From Motacilla alba alba (Eukaryota > Chordata > Aves > Passeriformes > Motacillidae), in assembly GCF_015832195.1 (NCBI RefSeq), contig NC_052018.1, positions 68,323,666 through 68,387,665 on the forward strand: a stretch of DNA of 64,000 bases. The letters are read 5' to 3'. The notes below the pieces were generated by a model that saw only the letters and a program-made list of their open reading frames with translations, was not told where the DNA came from and searched no databases. Below are positions 41,819 through 53,578 of the stretch, one piece after another. Made by a program: the position numbers and the translations under genes. The stretch's first letter is position 1. Each line of letters opens with the position of its first letter.

Positions 41819-44800
41819 TAAATTCTGTCAATTATATTTTATATGTCAATGGGATTTTTTGACACTCATCAGAGCAACTGATGATGGGATTCACACCTTG
41901 CTGAGGGTTTGGAGCTGAATCTCAGAGAAATAAAACATGCTTTCCAAGAAGAGAATCCTTAGCCAACAACCTTGAAAGGCTTATTGTTGGTGTGCATCCT
42001 TAATTTTCTGCATTGAGCAAGACACAGCTGACACTTGTTTCGCAGCGAGCGCTCTTGATCCAAAGGCAGTGTGACCACATGACACCTGAACTCTAAACCT
42101 TTTGCAGCTCCATGACATAGCACAGTCAGCAGTTGGACTCTTGGAAAAAGCAGCTGGAAAGATTAAGAAAGACTATCTGACTATTTGAACTAAGATTTTT
42201 CAGGTAAGGAGAAGTCTCAAGTTGGCTAGAATTCTCTCTTGCATATAAGTACGCAAATGTAGAATCTGCTAGATTCTGACCTAAGCTGTGTGCAAGCTGG
42301 CCTTAACTTACTGCCTCTGGATACAGGGGGCTGACAGAATACATATCAAGTATTTTCCAAAATTGACTGCACATTTGGGTGACTTGTATCTTTATTTGAA
42401 GGCTCACATTTTAGTTAGCTTTGGGCACTCACTTGCTTTAGGCACTCACACGCATTAAAATACCAAAAATCTCCAGCCAGCCTTCCTGGAGCTCAGACTA
42501 GTAAACACACACAGATAGTAGCACTGCTGAGGTATCACTGCTCAGTCTTGGGTAAAGAGTGGAAAGCTTTGTAATGAAAACACTCTGGAACTCAACCTAA
42601 ATGTCTGTCTTAGCTCTCTGCAGGGAGACAGTTGGTCACAGTGACATGGCAACACATTTCACATTCATTTCTGTGTGAGCACACTGCTGCGACAGCCTTC
42701 AGACACAGATCCTCGAAGGCTGGATCTGGCAACAGGCACTTTGTTGAGGCTGCTGTTGTCAAATAGTCCAGGTTTGTATGCTGCTGGCTGTGAAATCCCA
42801 GCTGGCTTCTGCTGCGTGAGTTCCCAGCTTTATGTGTTGCTATGAAATGATGGATTTTTTTCACAGGAATTTTGCAGATTCACAACTGGTAATAATTTGA
42901 TTAGTACTGTGTGATCTACAGATGATATCCATTTATGTGGCACTTTCCTCCTATATTCTTGATTCGCAAAAAAATTTGAAGAATATTCATAAACATCAAT
43001 TTACTGGTGGTTTACCTCCATTGCAACATTCTTTTCTTCTGCAGCACCCCAATATTCTATCACAATTCAGCTTGTATAAGTCAGGTTGTCCTGGAAATTT
43101 ATGCAGTCACATCAAGAAACAACAAGAAAAAAATCTAGTGAGATACCAGCAAACCTCAACTGCTGCCCAATAAAATTTAGAACACTTTCTTTTGTGTGTT
43201 GTATGTTGCAAATACATAATATTAACAGCTGATGAAAGAAATCCAAAGATGACGAATGTCTGGAAAACTTTACTCTGATAGAAGCAGCCAAGAGGAAACG
43301 CTCATGCACCACCAGCACAGGACATGGGTTTTACTTAGGAGATTTCAGGAGCCCCTGCTCCAAGCATGGAGCTTATAGAAAGGCAAGAAGCAAAGGACAT
43401 GGAGAAGCAAAAGTAATTCCAAATTAGACACAGTGTCTAGTGAAGCAATGAACCAAGAGACAAACACCCACACAGACATTTCAGATGGTAAAAGTGCATC
43501 TCAGGCTCTATGGAAACGTCCTGTCATGCTGCTAAACCCTGCAGGGATGGGAGAGCTCTGCTGCAGCTCGCAGGCAGCAGGGTGAGCTCACCACATCCAG
43601 CAAGCACGCAGCAATCACTACCCTGAATGTGCACCAGACCACAACTGTTTTGCAAACTAATATCTAGAAGAAAATAGTTACTGATTGTAATTACCCTGCA
43701 AAATTACACTCATCATTTTCAGACAATGATTAGCTTTCATTTTGCAGCTTATTTGAAAATTAGTGGCAGACAATGCTTCTTGCTAATTTCCTAGGAGGAT
43801 GGGGAACATTTTGCATGACCTCTTGCCACAACTGTCTACGTGAAACAAGAAATAGATGTTGCACACTTGGGGTTTTTTATTAATTGCTGAATTTTATATT
43901 AGCATTGTCTTTTGGATTTTGCGTATAGATTTTAAACTCCAGGTCTTGGTTTAAAACTAAAAATCAGTTAGCCCTATTTCAACCTACCATAGGAGCTGCA
44001 GTTTGCTGCTTCAAATCAGTGCTACACTGACCTGAGGTAATGTGATTCTAGTCCAAAAACTTTGCTCTATGCAAAACCCTAAAAACAAACCTGGACACAC
44101 CATGCTCTCCCCACATGGTTGATGGATGTTTACTTGAAGTACAGAGGAAAGCTCTCTCACAAATGATAGAATTTCATCAGACAGAGAATAATAAAGGCAT
44201 TTTTTATTCTCATTAAGTCTTAAATCTCACCCGCACATTTTATATAGATATAAGAGTCCATCAGCCTAGTGCTCCTAGATGATTGTGTGACAATGGCAGA
44301 TTTTCTTAACAAAATGTACTGTTCTCTGACTCATAGACTGATTTCAAATAAAAATGTTCCGAAAAGTAATTTTAAGAATAATAACTTACCTTATCAGAGA
44401 TCATAGTTTTTGTCTAATAATTCTGCCAGCCATAATCACAGAAATGCTAATTTCTCAAAGTGTTTTGTTTGTGCATTTTCTAATGCTATGACTATTTTTT
44501 TTTGTCCCGTACAAAAGTGAGATACTGAATGAAGTCATTAGCTCTGCATTTTCAGTTGTGGGTGGGGTCAAGCTATATCACCTACCTGGGTGACCTGCCT
44601 CACCTTCAGCTCAAACATTTGGTACTTCACTGATCCAATTTACACTAGCATTCATATTAAACAAGTAGATTTGCTTCTTTTCACCACCAATACTCTTGCA
44701 GGTAATGATCTAATTCTCTTGAAGCATCTCTGGACACGATCTTAATAGTGCAGATTTGACTTAATTTTGGGTGATCTGTGGAAAGAAATTCCCACCACAA

Positions 44801-45217
44801 GCCTCATTTTTATTCAATTTTGATGGTAATCTGTTACTCAGCCTGAGTAACGATTGCAGAATTTATCCTATGACAACCTTAATGAAGAAAAATCTTATGT
44901 ACAGGGATTTTTATCTTCACAGAACAGTGAGACAGTTACATGAGGTCTCTTGATCTCTCCCAGAATTAAGGCACTTCACATTGCCTTGTGGTGGCTAATG
45001 ATCATTTTATACACGTAGGTCCACAAGCTCTTCTGTGAAGATAGTGTTCTAAGGTAAAGTCATAAAATAATGTACTTGTATTCAAATTGACAATCTCCTT
45101 GTGGGATCCTTCAGTCTCTGGGAGATTTCATATACCTAGATGTGCACTATCTAGAGCTGCCAAAATGTATTCAGTCATTTTCTGTCTTTCAGATACATAG
45201 CTGAGTATAAAAAAAAC

Positions 45218-45304
45218 AAAGAATTGAAAAAAGTATAGAAAAAATATAGAAAAAATTGAATTTAAAATAAAGAATTGAAAAAAGTATAGAAAAAATAAAG
45301 AATT
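45218..45304. repeat. A-rich tandem repeat, 28-bp unit
   Basis: A 28-bp unit starting AAAGAATTGAAAAAAG occurs at 45218-45245 and, identically, at 45269-45296. A degenerate 23-bp copy lies between them and a partial copy at 45297-45304. The identity of the outer copies suggests a recent expansion. The Phe/Ile-rich minus frame at 45128-45346 is a by-product. Confidence 0.88.
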
Positions 45305-46072
45305 CTTACACAAAAGAATGCAAATCTGCTTTGTTTTTAGCCCCAACTAGACTATGCGTTTATCGTGATTTGGGATGGGGGGTTTTTTGGTTTTGTTTGT
45401 TTGTGTTCTTTAGGGGGGTTATATGTCTATTTTTTAAAATCTTACCTATGTTGTACTGTGAATGAATCAAACTGTACATGGCAAAATAGTGAGGTTTAGG
45501 GGTTTAAACAAAATTTAGGGGTTTAAAGCTTTTTGTTCTAAAACACTTTACTATGACAGAACTGCAGATCTAAGTCCTTTAAAACAAACTTTACTATTTA
45601 ATAACTCCTTTAATGACTACTAATTATTTGAAATAGCTAATACCTTTAAAATATTTATCTTGACCTTTTATTCTTAGCAGAATTTTATTGTGGCAGAATT
45701 AGAACATTCTGATGATTCATTCTCATTCATCTGCAGTGGATAATTCAACTACACCTACTTCCTTCAAAATATTATCTGCGCAATTGCATTCATTATTATT
45801 TCAGCTGGTGTCACAGATTTCAAAAGAGCTTGCTATTCTGCATATTGCCCATGTTATCCTAAGTCTGTTTCTCATCTTGAGAATGAATGATATTTTGAAA
45901 TCATAAAACCAACAAAAAATAAGCAGAGCAGAGTCAGTTCTTTAGTTAGATTTTAATTTGCTGCATTGCACATTTCAGTGTTGTTATAGGCAAAACTTCA
46001 CTCAGCTGCATTTCATTGATTTACAAACAGTGAAGTAGCAAAAAGGCAAAGGTAGCAGAAGAGCCAGCATGA

Positions 46073-47130
46073 AATGGAATCAGAGAATTGTTTGGTATGG
46101 AAGGGACCTCTGGAGATCAGTCAGTCCAAATGTCCTGCAAAGGCAGGGTCACCTGGAGCAGGTGACACAGAAACGTGATCAGGTGGATTTTGAATGTCTC
46201 CAGACAAAGAGACTCCACAATGTTCCTGGGAAGCCTGTTCTAGTGCTCCGCCACCCTCAGAAGTTCTTCCTCATTTTCTTCTGGTTTAGTTGATGGCCAT
46301 TGCTCCCTGTCTTGTCAAAGGGCACCACTGAAAAGAGTCTGGCATCACCCTCTTGAAATCCACCTTTGAGAGATTTATATACATTAATGAGATCCCCTCT
46401 CAGCTTTCTCTTCTCCAGATTAAGCAGGCCCAGCTCCCACAGTCTCACTTCCTGACAGATACTCCAGCCCCCAAATTGTCTTTGAGGCTTCCACTGGACC
46501 CTCTCCAGGAGGGTCCTTGTCTTTCTTGTACTGAGGAGCCCAGAACTGGACACAGCACTCCAGATGTGGCCTCTGTAGGGTGGAGTAGAAGGGCAGGATC
46601 ATGTCCCTCATCCTGCTGGCCACACTCTTCCCAAGGCACCCCAGGATACCACTGGCCCTCTTGGCTGCAAGGGCACTGCTGGCTCGTGGTCAGCTTTCAC
46701 CCACCAGCACTCCCAGGTCCTTCTCTGCCAAGCTGCTCTCTAGTAGATCAGCCCTCAGCCTGTGCTGGTACTTGGGATTATTCTTCCCAGGTGCAGGACC
46801 CTGCACTGGCCTTCGTTGAACCTCATTAGGGTTCTCTCTGCCCAATTCTCCAGCCTATCAAGGTCCCATTGCATGACAGCACAGACTTCAGGTGTATCAG
46901 CCACTCTATCCAGTTTTGTATCAGCAGCAAACTTGCTGAGGGTGCATTGTATTCCTTTGCCCAGGCCACTGAGAAACAAGTTGAATAAGGCTGGATCCAG
47001 TACTGATCTCTGGGGAATGCCTCTGATTACAGGTCTCCAACTGGATTCTACCCTGCTGATCATGATCCTCTGCGCTCTGCCATTCAAACTGTTCTTGATC
47101 GTCTTCACTGTCCCTTCACCTAACCCACAT
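46073..47130 (-). mobile_element. CR1 LINE, 5'-truncated, reverse-transcriptase C-terminal part to 3' end
   Basis: On the minus strand the copy opens in the reverse-transcriptase domain. An open frame at 47108-46755 carries the block Gly-Ile-Pro-Gln-Arg-Ser-Val-Leu-Asp-Pro. Next comes Leu-Ser-Lys-Phe-Ala-Ala-Asp-Thr-Lys, where CR1 normally has Phe-Ala-Asp-Asp; the first aspartate has become alanine (codon at 46923-46925). Then follow Leu-Asp-Arg-Leu-Glu-Asn-Trp-Ala and Cys-Arg-Val-Leu-His-Leu-Gly. Further on, in other frames after frameshifts, are Tyr-Lys-Lys-Asp-Lys-Asp, Glu-Lys-Arg-Lys-Leu-Arg-Gly-Asp-Leu-Ile-Asn-Val-Tyr-Lys and Arg-Leu-Phe-Ser-Val-Val-Pro. The 3' UTR ends near 46073 with ATTCTCTG-ATTCCATT. 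At about 1.06 kb it is a typical truncated copy and is inactive. Plus-strand frames of 158 and 152 codons here (46353-46829 and 46762-47220) are antisense. Confidence 0.93.
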
Positions 47131-47143
47131 TTCCTGACCTTAC

Positions 47144-47159
47144 AAAAAAAAAAAAAAAA
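47144..47159. repeat. Homopolymer A tract (16 A)
   Basis: Plus-strand run of A just outside the 5' (truncated) junction of the minus-strand CR1. CR1 does not have a poly(A) tail, so this is not its 3' tail. It may be a simple tract at the insertion site. Confidence 0.85.
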
Positions 47160-50100
47160 CAGAGAACACAGAAGTCAAAGAGGTAGCAGCTGGAATTATA
47201 AGAAAAAAAATGAGACATAACATTTGTTGTTCCATCTGAAAGGTATTTAATCTTTTTCTCTTCTATCTCACAGCCATATGAAATGTTTATATTTGTAATT
47301 TTCTTTTCTCTTCTTGCCTGTTTCATTTGCTGTTCTATTCCCCTTGTTTTTCCTTCATTCTCTCTCTGGTGGTAATACACCTCAATGTAATTCCAGTACC
47401 CAACAGTGTCATTATTTCTATAATTCATAATCTTGCCATTCCTTTGTGTTTCATCATAGCCCCACAGCTATGTAACGAAAGGGTCAGAAAAAATTCCCTA
47501 GCATCAGATTCCTTGTCACTCCTGTCTTTCAGATCTCAGGAATAAGGACTGCTCCACACCAGGTCACCAATTGAAGTCACTCTCTCACTAATATTTACAA
47601 TTAAGTCAACTGCTGTTTGCTGATCTGTATGAGAAGTGACCCTAGTCTACATCAAATCTCCGGTGTCTGAGGCTATATATTAGCACCTTAATTACCTCTG
47701 ATATTGTCAGCCTCACAGCTAGCAAGAAACTAAAATGTCATAGAAACTGAGCTATCTTCCCACCTGAACAGAGAGCTGGTATGTTTGCTCTTTTCCCACA
47801 CAGGCATTGAAGCACACTTGATGGAAGACTATTTGCAAACTAAGGATTGGAAAATTCACTGTTCAGTTCAGAGAATACTGGATTCACAATTAGATAATAC
47901 AATCAGGATTCTGACACATACTTGCTTATAAAGTGAAAAATTGTGCTGCTCTTCTGTAAACATCAGTCACTTAAATGTCCAGAACGTTGTTTACCTTTTT
48001 TTTATTTTCACTCTTGCTGAATTAATTTTTGAGCATTCAAAGGCTAAAACTGAAGCCCCTTTTTTTTGTTTGTTTGGTTGATATTTTTTAAACCAAGAAA
48101 TAAAATGTGAGGATGTGCTTGTGCACATTATTTTCGTTCACAGTATCTTTCTGAACTTGAGTTTTTTCCACTGAAATTGAGAATCAAGTTTGGCTGTAAT
48201 AGCAGACAAAACAGAGCAACATGACTTTTCCTTTTTGTCTTGCTCTGTAGTGGATGGTATCACATTCCTCTTTAGTAGTCAGTGACATTTTATGAATCTA
48301 ATCTCACCCCATCCTTCCCTGAGGATTTCTGAGAGGATGTAGCCTTTAGATAAATCTTCAGTAATGAGCCTAATAAATACTACTAAGGCAAAAAACAGAA
48401 CCCTTCCTCTTTACTCCCTTTTTATCCTAGTAAAAAACCTATTCCTAGCAAAGAAAAATTATGAAATATAAGAAGGAAACATGATCTGGTGAAAGAATAT
48501 TGGTTTTAAGCTATCATGCAGGGACTGACAAATCCATGATTTGTCATACTAGCAGTGCATCTTTAACTATGAAAACAAGATATGGTGACTGCTCTGAAGA
48601 ACAAAACCACTGTAACTTTTATTTTCCTTTAATTTCAGAGGTGATACAATTAATACAGAAAATGTACTCGTTATCAAAATACCTACTGGCACAGGTGGTG
48701 CCCAATGCAGTCTTCATGCTCACCACTTTGAGGGAGCTCAGCTTTCTGTGGATAGAAGGCCATGACTTTGTTTTGTCATGAGTTTTGTCAATCTTTAGAT
48801 AATAAATGTGTAAAGAACTTCTGTATTGAAAAAAGTAGTAACTCAACTTTAACTATGAAAGATGTATATAAGAAATATGGTTGTTAATAGCAGTAAAGTT
48901 CAGAAGCTGCATCACGATCTCCCTCTTGCACAAACAGTAATAGTTTCAACTCCATGTGGTGTTAGCAATCTGACTTGTTAACAGAAACATTCCATGAAAT
49001 AGGAAGAACAAAGGATTTTCTGAATCAGAAGTTTATAAAGCTATAGCACATATAATCTTTAAATTCTGAATCATAACTCAGGGGAAGGAGTTTACTTTGA
49101 TAGAGTTTCTGTTTCTAGGTAGTGCAAATACTCACTGGTGCAAAAAAAATAGTTCCTCTACAAAAGGAAAATAACCTCAATAGTCTGTTGATTCATACAC
49201 CCTCCTAGGAGGTGATAGACCCCAAAGTCTCTATCTGTTTCAAAGACTTCTCTTCATCTGTTTCACAGATGTCAGTGGTAGCAAACAATGCAATTAATTT
49301 TTTTTTTTACATATCCCAAACTTATGTTTTAGGCATGCTCCTAAAATAACTCCAGGACTGTCCTGTTCAGAGAATGCCTATTCTAGAAACACCAGCCTGA
49401 ATGTGAAATGCACCCCAAGCTCTCCAGTGTTATCTCAACTATAGCAAGTGGGAGGGGCACATAAAAACCAAACCAAACCAAAATGAAACAGTTCTCACAG
49501 CCTTCAAATCTAGGCATTGACAGAGCATCTGAGAGGGAAATTTTCAGCCCTGCTGTTCCTAAATGAAGCAAAATCTCACATTTGAACCTGGTCCTCAGTG
49601 ACCACCTAGTAGGTCACAGATGCATTTATCATGAAGTAAGACAGAAACACAACAGTAATTGTATTTCTGAACTTCTTGTGGGAAACAAGCTATTGTTTTG
49701 TGCTGAGAGCATAATTCATTCACCAAGACATATTTCTTTGTCTTAATGACTGTTGATTATTTATCCGTCCTAATAAGTAATAAACTTGTTTTTCAAAGCT
49801 ATAACTGAGAGGCCAAGGGCAAAAGGGCATTTGGCATTTCTGTGGTATTTTCTTTTATTCTAGAAATAAATATGGTACAAGTCATTCCCATAGAAGCAAT
49901 AGAGAACTGGAATATTCCTCAGGCAAAATGTGTAAGAAGGGGAAATTACTTACTCTAAAAGTCAAAACCACAGTACTAAAAGAATAACAATGGAATAAAA
50001 AAGCTTTGCCCATATCAAGAAATCCAAAACAGACTGGCATAAAATTTAACATTGTCAAATAGTGTTTCTATCACTGTCCTGTTTAAAAGTGTGCAGAGCT

Positions 50101-50514
50101 TTTTAGATATCTCCATTTCTGCTGTGACATGATCTATGGCCAGTGTAGGCTGGCAGCATAAAACTACATGAGCTTGTGATAAGTATAAAAATTCAACATG
50201 ATATTCTGCAGAGAGTTATCATAAGATACAGGTGGGATGCAACATTTCTGCTTCATAGACTTTGTGTCATTTTAGCACAAGGTGAAAACAAAATGGAGAA
50301 CTCTCAGAGGTTAATTCAAGTGCTCAGAAAAAGACTAGAGAACCAGAGTTAACACAGAAATACGAGAGCTAAACTCTTTCTAAATAATGAGGTTAAAAAT
50401 GAAATTTTTACATTTAAGAGGGTGAAGGAAAGAACCTAAAAGTAAAACCTGGTATAGGAATCCATCATCATTTGCAAAACAAACAAAAAAAATGCTTAAT
50501 GTCTTACATTTCTG
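47160..50514. other. Non-coding stretch, no gene seen
   Basis: AT-rich sequence. The longest open frames are about 102 codons on the minus strand (47120-47428) and 93 on the plus strand (48500-48781). Neither shows a motif. No interspersed repeat is recognised. Confidence 0.55.
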
Positions 50515-50630
50515 CCCCCAAAACTGCCCCCAGCACTTGAGGAGAGGCTGCCCCAGAGCAGAGCAGAGTGGGACAATCCCCTCCCTTGCCTGGATGGCAA
50601 TGCTGTGCCTGATGCACGCCAGGACATGAA
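50515..50630 (-). mobile_element. Short CR1 LINE scrap from the reverse-transcriptase C-terminal region
   Basis: The plus strand 'gcagagcagagtgggacaatcccctcccttgcctggatggcaatgctgtgcctgatgcacgccaggac', broken here only by line length in the window, lines up with the minus-strand CR1 at about 46585-46650. There the same order occurs: gtagaagggcaggatca, then tcctgctggccacactc, then gcaccccaggata. It is GC-rich against an AT-rich background. Only about 115 bp remain, so ends and subfamily are uncertain. It overlaps in element coordinates with the copy at 46-47 kb and is therefore a separate insertion. Confidence 0.7.
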
Positions 50631-51310
50631 CTGGGAAACAATCTAAATAAGTAAAATGTTAAACTGTAATTTTATACACCATTTCACATGTTTTCACCCT
50701 TTGATTTGCCTGTGAGTACCACACCATCACACTAACTCTATAGGGGTGAAAAAAATAGACTATGGAGCAAGGCAAACATTTTCTAACATACCTTCCCTTG
50801 TCTTTAACTGATGCTAGGATTTTAAGGTGATTGAAGTCTGATAAAACACAAAAGCAAAAGCCATAGCTTTCATCATAAGTAAACCCATATGAGTTTATAG
50901 GGTTCAGTGGAAGACATGACACAGTAAAATCAGATAAATACTAAAATCAGAAGTTACTAAAAATCAGAAGGTAAAAGCATATTATTGTACCATTAGCATT
51001 TTCTAATATGTGAGGTTTAGCTTTCAGTTAAAGAAACAATTTTTTCAGAATAGGCTTTTGAAAAATGCATCCTTAACTCGTGTTTTGTTTTTGAAACAGT
51101 TACTGAGCTATCAGGAGAAAGTCAGCAGCTCCCATCAACTTACACAAGGAATTATTTTCTTGCAACATACATATCTTTTGGTCAAGCAGGTAAAATTCAA
51201 GAATAAGAAAGGTACAACAATATATAATAATATAATAATATAATGATTTTTCTCCAAGATGTATCACACATCTCTAAATGAGAGGCAGAAGCAATTTAAA
51301 ATAAGTGAAT

Positions 51311-51537
51311 ATAAAGACCCCAAAATTAAATTCACAGAAAACACAATAACTTTCTAAGGAATCTGACCCCTGGTCTTTTCTAAGTATTAAATAGTTATGA
51401 AGTAGTCACATAATAACCTAATACAAAGACCCCAGAATTAAATTCACAGACAACACAATAATTTTCAAGGGAATCCAACCTCTGGTCTTTTCTAACTATT
51501 AAATAGTTATGAAGTAGTCACATAATAACTTAATGCA
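51311..51537. repeat. 112-bp tandem duplication, two copies
   Basis: The copies start at 51313 and 51425 with 'aaagacccca/c' and run through 'attaaattcacag', 'ctggtcttttcta' and 'tattaaatagttatgaagtagtcacataata'. They differ at roughly ten positions, concentrated in the first half, while the second half is almost identical. The two units abut directly, as in a single unequal-exchange or slippage event, and neither carries a coding signal. Confidence 0.93.
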
Positions 51538-53506
51538 CTTAATCTAATAAATATATTACCTAAAAATGACCTAAAAGTGTGAGAAAAACTAATCTAGAAA
51601 CATTTTTAAGCCACACATTAGGTACCACATTAGTGCATGACACTTCATGTTCTTCAGTTTCCATTTTCTAGCTCATTGGAACATATGAAATTGCTTCAAG
51701 ACATTTGTAGGCAGTAAAAAAGCAAGTGTTATCTCAAACTCCTTCACTTTTATCTTGCACCTTAAGGGTAAGTTGTTAAGTAGTTGCTGAACCATTCTAT
51801 GAACTCCAATCTTCTTTCTGGTCATTGAACTCCTAAACTTTTTATTGAAGATGTCAATTTTCCCATAGCTGCCACATGTACTTTGAACAGGATTGAGGTA
51901 AAGTGACTAAAGTGACTTAAAAAAATACTCCAGTAAATTGCAAGTGTGTAAATACTGTGGCAAAATTTTGTTGAATATGCATATATTTATAAATATACTT
52001 ATCAATTTGAAATTTAAAGGTCAACACAACACAAAGAAATCCCTAAGTGATGCCTGTCTTCTGCCATAACTTTTTCTTCAAATCAGTAAACACAAGTGAC
52101 ACTTAGTTTGCAGTTTGCTCAGAATGTCTTTTCTATAGAAATTTTATTTCTATATAAAACCATTCCTTAAAAATTGCATTGCAGTTTTTGATTGCCTTTT
52201 GCATGACTGTCTATGCCTGACAGGGAAGTGCCATTTACTTTGTTCAATTAAAGCTTCTTTTTAGAATAATTTGGGGGAAAAAAACCCCATAATTTTTGAA
52301 AAATGTCAGTTAAGGGGAAGCAAAAATACAAACAGAACTAAACAATAAAATAAATCACCATAAGTGCCACTGACAACAGAAAGTCATCGTCACTATGTAC
52401 ATATACAAGTTCAAATTATGCAGAGGATTTCAAGTATCAATTTGTTTGTATTTTGAGTAGATATTTAACAAGCAAGTTCAGTGAACATATCCGCAAAATA
52501 CTACATTTTTCTTGAAGTTGTATTTATAACACATTTGCTTTCTCATGACAGTAAAATAACACATCTCAAATACCATTTTTGTAAGCATATTTGCAGGTTG
52601 TCAGGAAAAATAACATGAGATCAGAGCAACTCTTTATTGTAAATTCATACTTATCTTAGACTAGCAAATCATTGACTACCTGAAAAAACCACAACTGAGT
52701 GGTTTAGTGGCATCAATACAAATTCTTACACTGGTTTGCCTCAAGGACTCATCTTGAGTAGGAACTGTAAGTCATCACAGGAGTGAGAATGAACTGTAGT
52801 TCTTCTGGATCTGAAAGTCTCCTTTTTTCAATACTCTGTAGAAATACCTTAGTCATACAGAGAATACAATATTTACCTTCATTGTAAGACTGATGTTGTG
52901 TGGAGTTACTCCAAATCTAAAGTGAGGTATTTGTAACAGCATAGAAAGGAGTTTCAAACTCTGTGTAACCTTCCTGAAAAAACACAGTCAGGATATTACA
53001 GCCAGTGGGATCCTCTTGCAGAGGGTGATTTATTGAGCCACTGCTGAAAAATGCTCCTTGAGATGTCACATCAGTTCATGATGAGGCACAGATGATGTTA
53101 TACATGTTGTTTTTCAGATGCTTTCCTGACACCCTGAATGTTAAGGACCTATGCAAACTTACTGTCCAATTTTTCCTCCTCATAGTGAATAAAGAAGGGA
53201 GAAATGGTTGTATCAATCACATCACCCCCTTTAAGCTCTCATGCATGCTCATTAGATTGAGGAAGAGGAAATTCTCTTTTTGTTGTAGGAGACTGTTAGG
53301 GGCAGGTAGAAGAACTTATCCTTTGTGTGATTTTTTTTTTTAACCATCACATGCAAACTTTCCAGTCAGAGCCTGCTAAAAGTTGATCAAAGGGAGTGTA
53401 AAAATCTGTTAGAATGGAAATGCATGTGGGCATGAATTATCAGCTGACACTCTAATCCAAGACAGGAATTTTGATTAATATATTTTTTAAAAATTCAAGT
53501 AACATT

Positions 53507-53578
53507 ATGCAATTATTTGCATTTCAACCTTTTAATACTAAGTATGTGATTAGCTGTTAATTGATTCACTTGAATCAA
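53507..53578. promoter_or_regulatory. Cluster of palindromic POU/homeodomain-like motifs (candidate only)
   Basis: ATGCAA (53507-53512) and TTGCAT (53517-53522) form an inverted pair, and the second lies inside a canonical octamer ATTTGCAT (53515-53522). Some 40 bp further, TTGATTC (53561-53567) and GAATCAA (53572-53578) form a perfect inverted pair, preceded by several TAAT/ATTA cores (GTGATTAGC, GTTAATTG). Octamers bind POU factors and ATTA cores bind homeodomains in general. That this is a working enhancer is inference, and AT-rich DNA yields such motifs by chance. Confidence 0.25.

Larger units (their letters stand above)
39998..46072. other. Non-coding stretch, no gene seen
   Basis: No supported gene. 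The longest open frame is 101 codons on the minus strand at about 41166-41471, with a second frame of 67 codons overlapping it, as expected by chance. A GC-richer patch at about 43.50-43.63 kb has no recognisable content. Small repeats at 41.8 and 45.2 kb are listed separately. A T/G-rich tract with two short G runs lies at about 45.36-45.42 kb. Confidence 0.55.

Noticed and set aside
45361..45420. Possible G-quadruplex from G runs
   Set aside because: Only two usable clusters of G runs are present, separated by more than 30 nt, so a stable quadruplex is unlikely.
46353..46829. Plus-strand open frame of 158 codons, the longest in the window
   Set aside because: It lies wholly antisense to the minus-strand CR1, whose reverse-transcriptase residues are recognisable. 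GC-rich antisense sequence gives long chance frames.
47144..47159. Poly-A tract read as a retrotransposon tail
   Set aside because: It lies at the truncated 5' side of the CR1, which in any case ends in 8-bp units rather than poly(A). No other retroposed body is recognised beside it.
46762..47220. Plus-strand open frame of 152 codons
   Set aside because: Also antisense to the same CR1, and it runs through a poly-A tract (a lysine run), so it is not a gene.
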